From Cryoendolithus antarcticus (taxonomy: Eukaryota; Ascomycota; Dothideomycetes; Cladosporiales; Cladosporiaceae): a stretch of 64,000 nt of DNA. Both the position numbers and the translations under genes were made by a program. Below, one piece after another: positions 30,287 through 41,140 of this stretch; the first letter of the stretch is position 1, and each line of letters opens with the position of its first letter. Where the stretch lies: contig NAJO01000020.1 in NCBI GenBank assembly GCA_002077065.1, forward strand, positions 248,001 to 312,000, read 5' to 3'. The notes beneath the pieces were generated by a model. It saw nothing but the letters and a program-made list of their open reading frames with translations, did no database searches and was not told the DNA's origin.

Positions 30287-31157
30287 ATGCCTCTCCAAGT
30301 CTTACCCTTAGAAGAAGCCGACATCCCCGCATTCGCCATAGTCGATGACCTAGCCATGGCGAATTGGGGCTTGGCCCGTGCAATGATGCACGGTACGCCT
30401 CTCCCTCGCCGCGAGCTGGTCGAAGGCATTATGCGCTCGGGCTGGGGCAAAGACCCAGCCCAAAGCCTGCTCAAGGTCGTCGACGATGAGACTGGCGAGA
30501 TCGTTGCGTGTGCCATGTGGCGGGTGCAGACTGAGGAGAGTGACGAGCAGTTGGATGCCCGTGGTGCAGCTATGATTCGGAAGGCGCTGAATCCGCACGC
30601 TGGCGCCACAGGAGGCGTCGAGGGAGGTGAGGGAACAGTGGATGAAACGGGCAAGAAATCAGGCCCGCCGAGTATGATGGGCGAGATGGGGCGGCAATGG
30701 GAAGCTTTCCGCGCAGAGACGTTCGGCTCGGCGCCACATGCTCGTAAGACCTCATTGACTTGACTTTTGATCGGAGACCCGGCGATGTGAAGCCTGCTGA
30801 TACTTTTGCTAGATCTTCAAATCCTTGTCACGCATCCAGCACACCAGCGTCGCGGTGCAGGCAGTTTGTTGGTCAAGTGGGGCTGCGATCGAGCCGACGA
30901 GGTGGGCGTTGTTGCTGTGCTCATGGCCTCCGCAGCGGGTCTGCACGTCTACGAGAAAGCGGGCTTCCTTACTGTGAAGACCTCCGAGCTTGACCTACAG
31001 CCATGGGGGGTGGATGAGGTGGAGCTCAGAAGGGCGGTGAGTGAGATTAGAGCCTTCCGATGGTCGGTATGTAACTTTTCGTTCTTTACTGACAAAGCGA
31101 CCAGATGATCAGGCAGCCGAGAAAGCGAGACTGAACCGCGGGAGCGATCGTGGCTGA
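30287..31157 (+). CDS. GNAT-family N-acetyltransferase
   Basis: Exons 30287-30743, 30813-31066 and a short last exon give about 246-251 residues. The start is ATG at 30287 (MPLQVLPLEEADIPAFAIV); the preceding in-frame codons lack ATG. The first splice joins PHA to HLQILVTHPAHQRRGAGSLL, whose QRRGAG is the acetyl-CoA pyrophosphate loop; VYEKAGFLTV is the usual GNAT strand 6-7 region. Residues 108-150 are a Gly/Thr/Pro-rich insert. The last intron begins at 31067 and offers three AG acceptors within 12 nt (31104, 31112, 31116): the second gives the helix AAEKARLNRGSDRG, the others end in PRKRD. Substrate unknown; typical of the large set of fungal GNATs acting on small amines or antibiotics. 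Confidence 0.8.
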
Positions 31158-31368
31158 CATGCTGTCGCGGCATCGAGTCTATACGATATCGGGACCAGCG
31201 TGTGGTGATGCTGACGTCGCTGTCGACTGATCAATGCATGCCTTGTCTGAGTCAACGATCTTCGGCCGAGTAGACCATAGCGCGTCCTGCTTACACTCGC
31301 CGTGTTGATAGGCGGTCCTAGATCTCTTATCCAGGCTTGCAGATCATGTAAGTTAACAGGGGAGTCTG

Positions 31369-32858
31369 TCAGACCTTCCGCAGCTTTAGACAGTCCTTAG
31401 TCATGGCTCCGTAGCCTACTCTCATCTGCGCCTCACCTCTAACTTCCATCTCTTCCCCTCCCTCCTCTTTCCTTCTCTGCACAACCTCGACCTCTCCAAT
31501 CTTCCAGCCTCGCATCACCAAAAGCGACAATGCAGCCGCGAAATACATGAACCCTGCAAAAAGCTGCGCTCCAATGTAGTGGCCCGTTCCGCCCACAATC
31601 TCTAGGGCGATAGGCTCCGAGAACGTACAGGGCACCACCACGACCAACCACAACATGTTCAATGCGCTAGGTACGTCTACTACACCGACGACCTCTGCTG
31701 CAACAGGCGCCACCGTGCACCAGAAGGTGCCTGCAACGGTACCACTGAGCAAGACATACGCTAGTAATGCGCCGTAGCTCATTGCGAAGGGCCAGAAGAG
31801 CAGCGTGAACAGCGCTGAAAGCAGCGTAGCCAGCATGGCCATGTTGATACGTCCGATGCTGTCGGAGTAGAGCCCTATCAATGGACGGCCCAGAGCTTGG
31901 CTGAAGTTAAAGAGTGCCGAAATGGTGCTCGCCTGGCTTGCGGAGAGCCCAACAGTGCGGGCGTAATTCGCAAGACTGAAGAGGAGGACTACGTAGCCGA
32001 GTATGCTGAAGAAGCCATAGGAGCAGAGTAGAAGGTACTGTGGGCGGCGGAACAGGCGATGGTCAAAGAGACCTTGGTTGGAGCCGATGGCTTTGTTGCG
32101 ATCTACACCAATCATATCAGCAAGACATGCCGATAGGTCACGCAGGCAGTAACCTCACCTCTGATCAACAAAGCACACCCCGTATTCACCACCGCCGCCA
32201 CCAGCCCAAGAACCCTGAACGTCCACGCCAACCCAATCGTCTCAATCATTCTCCCGGCAGCGAGCGAGTACACCAAGCCCCCCAACCCACTCCCACAAGT
32301 CCCCACCCCATTAGCCAGACTTCTGCGCGTAGTAAACCACTGCGGGATAATCCCAACACTCCCCACGAACAGAAACCCCATGCCCACGCCGAACGCCACG
32401 CCCTGGCTAAGAAACAATTGCCACACCTCCTTCGCCCAGCTAGCGCCGAGAAGACTGGCTGTCTGCAGCGCCACGCCAATGAGCAGCGTGGTTCTCGTCC
32501 CCCAAGTACGAGTCGTGAGCGTAGCGAGTGGAGAGACCAACATAGCGCAGGAGATTGACAAGGAGCCAACGAAAGCGTACATTAGGTAGGTCGCGCCGGG
32601 GAAGGTGGAGTGCGCTAGGTAGTGCGCGAGGAAGACGCCGTAGGAGGAATTCAGGCCCCAGGTATGGGCGTTGATCAGCAGGACGCAGGCGGTACAGACC
32701 CAGCCGTAGCCGCCATTAGGTGGGGGTGGAGGGGGAGCTGGGGCTTCAGGGTTGAGTGGCGGCGAGACGGTACTTTCGAGGGCGACATCGTCGCTTTTGG
32801 AGTCGGTGTCGCTCGTCTGGACTTCGGAGCCTGGCTTCTCGCTGCGTCTCATCTCCAT
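31369..32858 (-). CDS. MFS monocarboxylate-type transporter (Mch-like)
   Basis: Exons 32858-32159 and 32102-31369 with a 56-nt intron give 477 residues. A cytosolic N-terminal tail with a run of eight prolines interrupted once leads into NGGYGWVCTACVLLINAHTW, the signature of fungal MCH carriers. The splice joins ALLIR to DRNKAIGSNQ in the central loop. Twelve helices are expected; the second half starts with YLLLCSYGFFSILGYVVLLF. Family knowledge: fungal Mch proteins are plasma- or vacuolar-membrane carriers; despite the name most do not carry monocarboxylates, so the substrate is unknown. Near-neighbour of the GNAT gene in convergent orientation. Confidence 0.85.
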
Positions 32859-33399
32859 TTCCAGTGCGACAGATTACGCTTTGGCTCACGAGCCGCGCTG
32901 GTTCACAGGCAAGAAGTCTTTGCTTGCTATTCTCCACAGCGTGAATGAACGAGAAGGTAGAAAGGTGAGACCTACCTCCATGACTCTACTCCTTGATGGA
33001 TGCTACTGCATCATCACCATAGGGCGCTTTCCAAGTACATCGTCGAAAGGCGGGCAATGTGGAGTGACGTTGCCGAAGAACCGGAAGTGTGACTAAAGTC
33101 TCGAGACACGGAGATATTGCGGCTGTAACTCGGCGCTTCCTCATACTGATGTCGTGAGATATGATACGGTCTCCCAGACATCACTTGGAGGCCACGGCAG
33201 TGGAATCCGCGTGTTGTTTTCTCATCTATTGCGAGCCCACGCCGGAGCTCATGTAGTGTGTCTATCGTACACCTACCTCGTGATTGCGACTTCGTTGAAT
33301 GCAAAGCAGGTAAATATCCAGATGCCTCACTAGCCAGCCAACCTGTATGACCAGGCCAGATCGATCCCATTGTCTCGGACGTCGACTGATCGATGTTCC
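32859..33399. promoter_or_regulatory. Upstream region of the MFS gene
   Basis: There are 541 nt between the MFS start codon and the stop codon of the upstream LIM gene on the same strand. It must hold the MFS promoter. No other gene or repeat recognised. Confidence 0.35.
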
Positions 33400-35908
33400 T
33401 CACGCCTTAAGCCTCCTCTCTTCACACTTGACGCAGACCGGATCCTCGCTCTCGCCCCTGAGGAAGTATCTCCCATCCTCAAACTCACCCTTACACTCCT
33501 GTGGTTCCGTCAGTGAACTCCTCCGCTCATGTCGAGATCACTCCCCGTTGGGTAGCACTCACCACACAAACAAAACACTTCCCATGCCACTCTGCCCCCA
33601 ACGCCTTCACAACAACATCCACAACCGGCTTCCGACACCCCCTACACTTCGCACTAAACCGATTCGTATGACACCCCACACACCACGCATACCCGTCCTT
33701 CTCCACAAACGGCATCGTAGCATCAAACGGGTCTCCGCACTGCGCGCAGAAGAAATGTCCGCTATGCCAGCTCGCGCCGCATGCAACGATGCACTCATTC
33801 TCGATGGGCGTTTTGCAGGATTTGCAGCGGGGGGAGAAGAGCTCGTGGTAGTCCAGGTGGCAGTAGAAGCGTGGTGCTGAAGAGGTAGGGTGGTCGGGGG
33901 TCGGCTCGGGGTAGAAGGCGACGAGCTCAAGATTTGTGTGGCATTCGGCACAGGCGAAGCAGGCTGGGTGGAAGCGTTGGCCGGCTGCTGAGAGGATGCG
34001 GCCGGCTATGGGGTTGCTGCAGGCGGCGCAGACGGCGGAGGATTGCCGGAGGGAGGGAGTGTAGTGTGGCGTTGACTTGGGGATTGGCGAGGTGGCGGCG
34101 TGATGGTGGCCAGTATGTTGGGTCGGCGTTGGGAGCGGACGCTGGGAAGGCGGAGCGGGTGTCGGTAGTGGGCGTGCGGTAGATGCTCGGATGGGTGATG
34201 GTCTGATGGCAAAGTCAGGTCCTGCGACGTTGATTGACGGCGTGTCGGCGTCGACTATCGAAAACGATGGCAGCGGATTGGCATTGGTCGAAGATGCGAA
34301 GTTCGGCTCTTCTGGCAAGACGATCGTGGGCAACTTCGATTCTCCATCGTCGGGTAAATTGATCGTGGAAATTGTTGGTGGTCCGTCAGCATCTGGAAAG
34401 CATACATCCGGTATTGGCGGCTGATCCGTGGGCACCCTGTAAGCGGCTGACGATGATGCATCTGTATGCCGCACGGATCTTGGTGGTGTGAATAGCGGAA
34501 AACTGCCCAGCGCACCTGGTGTAGGCCGTTGTGGCTTCTCAATCGATCTGTCGGGCACCTTCACTTCGTCAAGCATGACCTCCTTTGGCTTCCAGTCCTT
34601 CTGGAAACTCACAATCGGCCGGTTCGACTTCTCGCTTACGACAGTCGGGTGTGGCAGATTCGGACTCCGGTCTTTCCTTTGCTTGCTTGTAGCTTGCCGA
34701 ATATCATCTGAGCGTATCTCCTTGCCGTCTTTGGTTGGGGTAAGCACACTGGGGTCCACTTCTTCCAGCGTGGGGGAAGTCGCAGCTGGAGGCGTGGATA
34801 TACTCTTCCTGTAATCCGCATTCCTCGACTGACTTGGCGGATTTCTTTGGATCTCCACTCTATCAAGTCTAGGGAGTGTCGGACTTAGTATTGGAGCTGA
34901 CTGCGTTCTTTCTAGTCGATCTTGTTGCATCCGCATCCGCGCAAAAGGATTCTTCCGCATGGTAGCGGGCAGCACTGGTGCTGAGTCCGGTCGTAGATCC
35001 GGTATAGGTCCAGGGAATTGCTTCTTAGGCGCTGTAGACTCTTCTTGGGGGTCTTCATAGATCTTGTCTGTAGGTTGCATGTACTTCTTCTTCTCAGCAC
35101 TCAGCACGCGTCTGCCACCGCTGCTCGTTCGTCTTCGCGCGATCTCAATGTCCTTTTTGACTGCTGCCGCCAGGTCGCCATATCCCTTTCTCAACGAGCT
35201 ACTCAACTTGTGTCCGGGAATGATAGCAGGCTCGCTTGCTATTCGTGCCGAGTCTAGATTTGGTCGCCCACTTCCGACAGAGCTCTGTGACATGTCGGTA
35301 TGAGGCTTCTTGACTAGCTCACCAACATCTGGATTCGGCATGGGTGCTTCCGGGTTCTGATGACTCCACACCAGCCTCGCTGCCTCATCCTGTGCCGATA
35401 AGTGTATCCTCCGCTCTTCAGCCAGGTCCAGATCTTCCAGTGACTCCCGCAAAGATCCCACATCTTGCGATTCCGCAGATATGTTGCCTCCCTCTACATC
35501 AGCCACACTCTCTCTTGTCTCCTGTATGGGACTCCCTTTTTTGCTTCCCACCACATCCCTGGACGAAACCGCGCTCTGCAACCTCGCAACCGGCCTTACA
35601 GCAAAAGGACTCCTACTCCCCCTCGCTCCTTCTGCCCACCCTCCAGCCAAGCTCTGCGAAGGCATGACCGGCATGCTCATACTAGGCAGCAGGGTCGGCC
35701 TCGTTGCCAATACATCCCCTCCGCTCTGGCCGGCCCCATTTACTCCCTCAAGCTCGACTCTCCTGAGACTCCCAAACTTTGATGGAGGCGGCGGACGTGA
35801 GCCCACAGGTCTAGACTTGCTGGTCCGGAGGTCCTTGAGATAGGAGGCCATCTGGTCGTCGGACTTGTAGGATGGCTGCGGCTCTGGCCTCGATGGATGG
35901 GTGGACAT
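33400..35908 (-). CDS. LIM-domain protein, paxillin-like (Pxl1-type)
   Basis: Exons 35908-33563 and 33498-33400 give 814 residues. Residues 1-610 are Ser/Pro-rich and probably disordered. The N-terminus SYKSDDQMASYLKDLRTSK is a short conserved motif of fungal LIM proteins. The C-terminus carries tandem LIM zinc fingers: the first starts CAACSNPIAGRIL with HPACFACAEC, the second CKSCKTPIENECIV with CAQCGDPF, and a third CRGCRKPVVD with CFVC. The intron falls inside the third finger, and exon 2 supplies its missing Cys pair (ECKGEFEDGRYF and PVCVKCEERRLKA). Family knowledge: Pxl1-type proteins act at the actin ring and Rho-dependent cell polarity. The call is by finger arrangement, so another fungal LIM protein is possible. 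Confidence 0.85.
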
Positions 35909-36734
35909 CGTGGCGAGGCTGGTCGTCTATGGACGTTAGCACCGCGTACCTGCTTGGGAATACATCGCGACGATTTGAAGAAACGTTGGAGATGCTCGCT
36001 ATGCATGGACAGGCTTGTGGCACATTTACTGCGTGCTTCCAAGGTTGTCGAGAATGCGTCAAGTTGCATGCCGGAAGTGACGTTTCTTGGCAAACACCAG
36101 CGTCGTGTAGGCAACGCCTCAATAAGGTGTTAACGAAAGTCTGTACCGCACATCCATCTTCACAATGACTGCCCACGCCATATGCTACATACATACATAC
36201 GTACATCATGTCGCCCCTACTCGAGAGCGTAATGGCTTGCCAGGAGTCCTCCATGTGCCGGCGGCTGTACAGCCATTGTTCAAAACTGGGCCCCTGTCGA
36301 GGACACTTCCTCCAGTGGCGCCTGCATGCACTTCGAGGTTGCAGAAACCGCGGAGTCGCATCTACATGCTCGATCATGTGCATATCTCACGGCTCCACGC
36401 GACCAGCTCGAGGTACCAGACCCCGGTCCGAAGCTTCCAGCCATGATATGGGTGTCTCGTGAGATTCCCTCGCGGGGACTCGAGTTACAACCCAATCGAA
36501 CCTTGTGTCCAGGCGAAGATTTTCGAATGTTGGTGCACGCAGCATGGAAACCACGGTCGGAAGAAGGTCCTGTAGAATCACCGGCAAGGCTGAAGTCGAG
36601 TAGTGGCAGTATCCCGTGATCGATTTCTTGTGTGCACGCGGTGTTTCACCAACCCTAACATCGTGACCGGCATAGGTCGTTGGAGACGCCGTTGAAGTAG
36701 CTGAGAGCAGGCTTGCAGGCCACCGTGCAGTGAT
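35909..36734. promoter_or_regulatory. Upstream region of the LIM gene
   Basis: There are 826 nt between the LIM start codon and the stop codon of the mitochondrial gene on the same strand. A short TACA repeat lies at 36186-36200. Open frames here overlap the LIM 5' region in other frames and look non-coding. No other feature. Confidence 0.35.
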
Positions 36735-37610
36735 CTACCAGATCCCATACCACTTCTTCGCCTCCTGCACCGGCCTCTCCTTGCCCTCGAAGTCCACGTA
36801 GATCTCCGGCTGCTTCTCTGCAGCCTCCGCTGCCATCACATCTCTCGCGATCGGCGATTGATCCACTGCAGCAGCTCGCACAGAAGAGACCTCCCCCGGC
36901 ATGCCACCTTCCCTCATACCACCACCAAGCACCTCCTCGTCTGACTTGGCAGTCCAGCCACCGAAGACGCCCTCCGGTTCCTCCAGGCCGTGCGCCTTCC
37001 TGAATTGAGCTCGCTTCTGCACGTCCTCGACCTTTTGGCGCCTTCGCTCACTTACCTCACGTGAGAGGTTCTCGGAGTGTAGCTGGTAGACGTGGATGTA
37101 CTGCCGTACGAATTGGATGGGGTGAGAGAGGGCCAGGGAGTTGGGCGGAAGCAAGTCTCGGAAGGGGGTCGTGTTCACGAAGTCTTGGGTCCAGATCGTG
37201 AGGATGAGCGTGCTGAGGATGCTCTACATGGCTTGTCAGCGTTCTCAGTTCTCATCATCCAGGCACTCTTTCCATGAACCTACCACCGTGATCCACATGT
37301 GCAATGTCCGATGCGTCAGAAACCAATGCATGAACGTGCCTTCTGGCGGCATCATGTGAGGATATTGGCGTCTCCGCTGTGCTCGACGCTCTTCCTCGCT
37401 CAGCGGCGCGCCAATTGACGGCCGCTGTCCACGAGCTCGCGAAGGGTGTGATGGCGGGTTGTATCGCTCCGGCTTCTCAAGCAATCGCGGTTTCGGGGGA
37501 GGAGCAGTGGAGGCATGACGGAGACAGGCTGACAGCAGCAGACGAGACTGAAGCTGCTTCGAATGAGACGCAAAGCCAGGTCCGCGGGTGAGGAGGCGAA
37601 GTGAGGCCAT
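36735..37610 (-). CDS. Predicted mitochondrial membrane protein of unknown role
   Basis: Exons 37610-37284 and 37223-36735 give 271 residues. The first 35 residues are rich in Arg, Leu, Ser and Ala with no acidic residue until later, as in mitochondrial presequences (MASLRLLTRGPGFASHSKQ). A conserved-looking segment, FMHWFLTHRTLHMWITV, reaches the intron and continues into a hydrophobic stretch (SILSTLILTIWTQDF), probably a single membrane segment. The C-terminal half is charged and helical (VSERRRQKVEDVQKRAQFRK). I do not recognise the family. It is divergent from beta-tubulin with 309 nt between the starts. Function not assigned. Confidence 0.7.
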
Positions 37611-37919
37611 GATTACCAGTCAAAGCTTGAGATGAGAGCGTTCGTTTCGTCCACATGCATTGATCGCTTGATCACAAGCCAGAATGCCTGAGGCTTCCGA
37701 GTTTGTGCCAAAAAAAAGCGGGGAGGCGATAACGGCTGGCGATTGGCTGGCGCTTTCCTCAAAACATTCGCGCCCACACCGCTAGCCATCAACACACGGC
37801 CAGCTCGAGACGACACCTGCACTGCATCCTCACCTCATCGACCTCTTGCACACCTTGCAAGACATATACGCCACCCTCTACACCTCGACTACCCTCATCA
37901 ACACCACCGCACCGCCGCC
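37611..37919. promoter_or_regulatory. Bidirectional promoter between the mitochondrial gene and beta-tubulin
   Basis: There are 309 nt between divergent start codons. The tubulin side is strongly C/A- and CT-rich, as in many highly expressed fungal genes, ending with CACCGCCGCC before the ATG. Confidence 0.45.
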
Positions 37920-39533
37920 ATGCGCGAAATCGTACGTGTTTACCACCCCTCAACCCCTACGCGTGCCCCGCGTTGTGTGCGCACGCAGAATCAACACGTA
38001 CTGACTCTTGTCTCAATCACAGGTCCATTTGCAGACCGGCCAGTGTGTACGTATAGAACGATCTGATGAGGCTGCGAGGCGGTCATTGACAGCATATACA
38101 GGGCAACCAGATCGGTGCCGCCTTCTGGCAGACCATCTCGGGGGAGCATGGCCTTGACGGGTCCGGCGTGTAAGTCTACAATGCCACGCGACAGGCGACG
38201 AGAGAAGCAAGAGAGCGAACACTGACGGTCCGGCAGGTACAATGGCACGTCTGATCTTCAGCTCGAGCGCATGAATGTCTACTTCAACGAGGTAAGGCTT
38301 GGCCAGGCAGCAGTGTGAAAGCATGAGAAGCGATACTGACAATCACAGGCATCCGGTAACAAATATGTGCCCCGTGCCGTCCTCGTCGATCTCGAGCCAG
38401 GTACCATGGACGCAGTCCGCGCAGGCCCTTTTGGTCAGCTTTTCCGACCAGACAACTTCGTCTTCGGACAATCAGGAGCCGGCAACAACTGGGCGAAGGG
38501 TCATTACACTGAGGGTGCCGAGCTTGTCGACCAAGTTCTCGATGTCGTCCGTCGCGAGGCTGAGGGCTGTGACTGCCTCCAGGGCTTCCAGATCACCCAC
38601 TCTCTGGGTGGTGGAACCGGTGCCGGTATGGGCACACTTCTCATCTCCAAGATCCGCGAGGAGTTCCCCGACCGCATGATGGCCACGTTTTCCGTCATGC
38701 CCTCGCCAAAGGTCTCCGATACCGTTGTCGAGCCCTACAACGCCACCCTCTCCGTCCACCAGCTTGTCGAGAACTCCGATGAGACCTTCTGCATTGACAA
38801 CGAGGCTCTCTACGACATCTGCATGCGCACACTGAAGCTCAACAACCCCAGCTACGGTGACCTCAATCACCTCGTCTCAGCTGTCATGTCCGGCGTGACC
38901 ACCTGCCTCCGCTTCCCCGGCCAGTTGAACAGCGATCTTCGCAAGCTCGCCGTCAACATGGTTCCCTTCCCGCGTCTCCACTTTTTCATGGTCGGTTTCG
39001 CACCTCTCACCTCGCGCGGCGCATACAGCTTCCGCGCTGTCACCGTACCCGAGCTCACCCAGCAAATCTTCGACCCTAAGAACATGATGGCCGCCTCCGA
39101 CTTCCGCAACGGCCGCTACCTCACCTGCTCCGCCATCTACCGCGGCAAGGTCTCCATGAAGGAGGTTGAGGACCAGATCCGCAGTGTGCAGAACAAGAAC
39201 ACTGCCTACTTCGTCGAGTGGATCCCTAACAACGTCATGACCGCTCTCTGCTCCATCCCCCCGCGCGGGCTCAAGATGTCCTCCACCTTCGTCGGCAACA
39301 GCACCTCCATCCAGGAGCTGTTCAAGCGTGTGGGTGACCAGTTCACTGCTATGTTCAGGCGTAAGGCCTTCTTGCATTGGTACACCGGCGAGGGTATGGA
39401 CGAGATGGAGTTCACTGAGGCGGAGAGCAACATGAACGATCTTGTCTCTGAGTACCAGCAGTACCAGGAGGCGTCGATCTCCGAGGGCGAGGAGGAGTAC
39501 GATGAGGAGGCGCCGCTTGAGGGCGAGGAGTAA
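37920..39533 (+). CDS. tub2: Beta-tubulin
   Basis: Exons 37920-37931, 38023-38046, 38102-38169, 38237-38291 and 38349-39533 give 447 residues, the standard length. The protein opens with MREI, the element used for tubulin autoregulation in animals, and holds the nucleotide motif [10 protein letters not shown]. The acidic tail ends [14 protein letters not shown]. Four introns crowd the first 55 codons, as in most filamentous ascomycetes. Residues linked to benzimidazole resistance are the sensitive forms: His6, Phe167, Glu198 and Phe200. Function: it polymerises with alpha-tubulin to form microtubules. Convergent or tandem neighbours show no functional link. Very certain. Confidence 0.99.
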
Positions 39534-39965
39534 AGAACTGCAAGTGCTATGGGACTCGAAGGCGTTGTGGATCACTACGATGGCTGTGTTGTCCAGCAGA
39601 GGTGTGGTCTTGTGTGTGCTATTGTCCGGCAGACATGAATGTGTCACGAGGTAGCATTACATTAGCGCTACAGAATAGCAAGACCGAGCCCTGCTCGCAG
39701 CAAATATCCGCATCAGTAGATCTGTTGACCAGTAGATTATGAGTGGCAAGCGCGTCGATTGAGATCATTCGTGCCGGCTACACTTGTAGTCAATCGTCTC
39801 ACACTCGACCTGCGCATCAACAAGGTACGCAATTGAAGTATAATTTCCACCGGACAAACTTCCCGTCATTCCTTGCAAGTCCAATGGAACTCATATCGCT
39901 TCTACTTGACCCATTGATTGAATTGAGCTTGCACTTGCTTCAGCTTTCGAACGCGACGAAGCAGC
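39534..39965. other. Region between beta-tubulin and rpp40
   Basis: There are 432 nt between tandem plus-strand genes. It must hold the tubulin 3' UTR and the rpp40 promoter. Open frames at its right end merge into the rpp40 leader without family features. Confidence 0.35.
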
Positions 39966-41114
39966 ATGGTCCTAAATATATCCAAGGCCTCCGGTCCTTC
40001 GCCAAAGTGCTACGTCCATCACGCCAGCCTGCCAAATTACATCGATAACGCGCATCCGCCGACGAAGTCAGCTCCGTTCCGCACTGTGCTTGAGCAGCCG
40101 TTCGTCCACACTGTAAGACCGCCCATCGATCGAATTCTCAGTGATCTCGCTAATAGTCTCGCTAGCTCGATGTTCTAATACCAAGTCAACACACCGAAGC
40201 GTTCACCTCCCTTTTGACCACCACGTTCGCGACTCCGATTCGCTATGCGAAAGTGTACATGAAACTCCACGATATTCTCACCGGGGACTTCTTCAACGAC
40301 TACATCAAAGCAGGGAACATCTTGATGCTGGCTGAAGGCCGTCTGGGGATCGACAATTGCTTTTCCCTCGTCGAAGGGGTGCTGAAGTTTGAAGTCGATA
40401 AACCGACTTATGAGCGTCTTGGGCTTGAGGGCAAGGTGGTGACGGGGTTGGGGAGGAAGCATGTCAAGGCTCGTTATGGTGAGTCATTCTAAACTTGACA
40501 TTGGAGGGAATGCGGAGAGTTGCTGACCTAGAAGTATAGTTGTCGAGATCAATTTGAGGCTGCCGAGCATGGTCAGAGGCAAGAAGGGCTTCGAGCGAGT
40601 CCTATGGGCTGCGAAGAACGTGCTCGATCAAAGTGTGACGTGGCTATTCTACGATCTAAACGGGAGTAACGACGGAACGGGACCTATTGCCACGCATTCG
40701 CCCGTGGTGCGTGAAGTCAAGCCGACGATCATGCCTCTCATTGGTGTCCGGACGCCCGCTTTCCCGGACACAATCAACGAAGGTGATGATGAACAGGCCG
40801 CGGAAATGCTTGAGTGGCTTGCGTTGACTGTTATGGGCTCTCCAAGAGTCCTTGAGACTGACAGGGTAGACCCGTACCTGTGTCGCTATAGCTCACCGGT
40901 CTGGACTGTCGAAGGGTCACAGACTATCGAAGATCTGACGCGCTTGCACTGGCACGGCTTCATACCAAGCCAAATTCCAATAAATATCCTACTAGCAGCT
41001 CTCAAAGTCTCTGGCGACGGCTGGATGGCCATGAGCGGCTCAGCGTTCGATGGTAGCAGCTACACAATCCTCAGCCACGAGAACTTTGTCACGACATGGA
41101 AGTACGCGGACTGA
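39966..41114 (+). CDS. RPP40: RNase P/MRP subunit Rpp40-like
   Basis: Exons 39966-40112, 40166-40478 and 40540-41114 give 344 residues. Splices join FVHT to LDVLIPSQ, and KARY to VVEINLRLPSM, both phase-consistent. Diagnostic segments: YERLGLEGK, then MVRGKKGFERVLWAAKNVLD and SVTWLFYDL in exon 3, and the C-terminal LHWHGFIPSQ. The ATG at 39966 is the first in frame; an extra 5' exon cannot be excluded. Family knowledge: Rpp40 is a protein subunit of nuclear RNase P and RNase MRP, which cleave pre-tRNA leaders and process pre-rRNA. Only 26 nt separate its stop codon from that of mon2 on the opposite strand. Confidence 0.85.
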
Positions 41115-41140
41115 AGATGCACTGCGTCATTTATGTTCAA

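Noticed and set aside
35811..36383. 190-codon minus-strand open frame upstream of the LIM gene
   Set aside because: It overlaps the LIM start in another frame and has no domain; the LIM frame has the conserved N-terminus.
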